DNA of 6,519 bases from Lysobacterales bacterium CG_4_10_14_3_um_filter_64_11 (lineage in GTDB: Bacteria > Pseudomonadota > Gammaproteobacteria > Xanthomonadales > Xanthomonadaceae). This document shows, in pieces, positions 6,501 through 6,519 of this stretch; the stretch's first letter is position 1; each line of letters starts with the position of its first letter. The notes under the pieces were generated by a model. It made no database searches and was not told the DNA's origin. It saw nothing but the letters and a program-made list of their open reading frames with translations. The stretch spans positions 5,525 through 12,043 of the forward strand of contig PFJA01000121.1 of NCBI GenBank assembly GCA_002782905.1, in the 5' to 3' direction. Both the position numbers and the translations under genes were made by a program.

Positions 6501-6519
6501 GTCATGCCCGCCTTCGCGG
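6501..6519 (+). repeat. Left half of a probable REP-like palindrome or hairpin, cut by the window edge
   Basis: GTCATGCCCGCCTTCGCGG begins an inverted repeat. CCGC (6508-6511) pairs with GCGG (6516-6519) around a CTTC loop, and the sequence stops at the edge in mid-stem. If GCATGAC follows, the stem would be 11 bp. Similar GTCAT-CCCGC-GCGGG hairpins are dispersed between genes in many GC-rich proteobacteria and can act as transcription terminators. It lies about 60 bases after the lipoprotein stop, a sensible place for the end of the transcript. Only the four loop-proximal pairs can be seen here. Confidence 0.45.

Overview
The window is one continuous plus-strand gene run from a GC-rich proteobacterium. 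The protein style and GC-rich third positions fit a gamma- or betaproteobacterium, perhaps the Xanthomonadales; this is a guess from composition, not an identification. Every gene is on the + strand, gaps are 0 to 9 bases, and several stop and start codons overlap. It therefore looks like a single operon whose promoter and first gene start lie upstream of the window.

Positions 1-5517 encode a membrane complex related to E. coli hydrogenase 4 (Hyf), formate hydrogenlyase (Hyc) and respiratory complex I. In order these are: the C-terminal end of a HyfB-like antiporter subunit (1-346), HyfC/NuoH-like (346-1293), HyfE/NuoK-like (1295-1954), HyfF antiporter-like (1957-3411), a fused NuoC/NuoD-type large subunit (3416-4981) and a NuoB-type small subunit (4981-5517). 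The small subunit keeps its [4Fe-4S] cysteines and the membrane subunits keep their proton-channel Lys/Glu residues.

The main finding is that the large subunit lacks all four NiFe-binding cysteines. The first CxxC is Ser-Gly-Asp-Ser (S222, S225), and the last CxxC is Ser-Tyr-Ser-Gly (S515, G518) three residues before the stop. The complex therefore should not be a hydrogenase, although automatic annotation would probably call it hydrogenase 4. It fits the 'energy-converting hydrogenase-related' (Ehr) complexes, which lie between group 4 hydrogenases and complex I and whose substrate is, to my knowledge, not established. No HyfH-type ferredoxin subunit and no HyfD-type second small antiporter gene are present between the expected neighbours.

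Downstream, 5517-6017 encodes a YiiD-C-type hotdog thioesterase whose start codon overlaps the small-subunit stop. A small lipoprotein of unknown function follows (6027-6440). The last 79 bases contain no gene I can support, but they end inside a palindrome cut by the window edge that resembles a dispersed REP-like or terminator hairpin.
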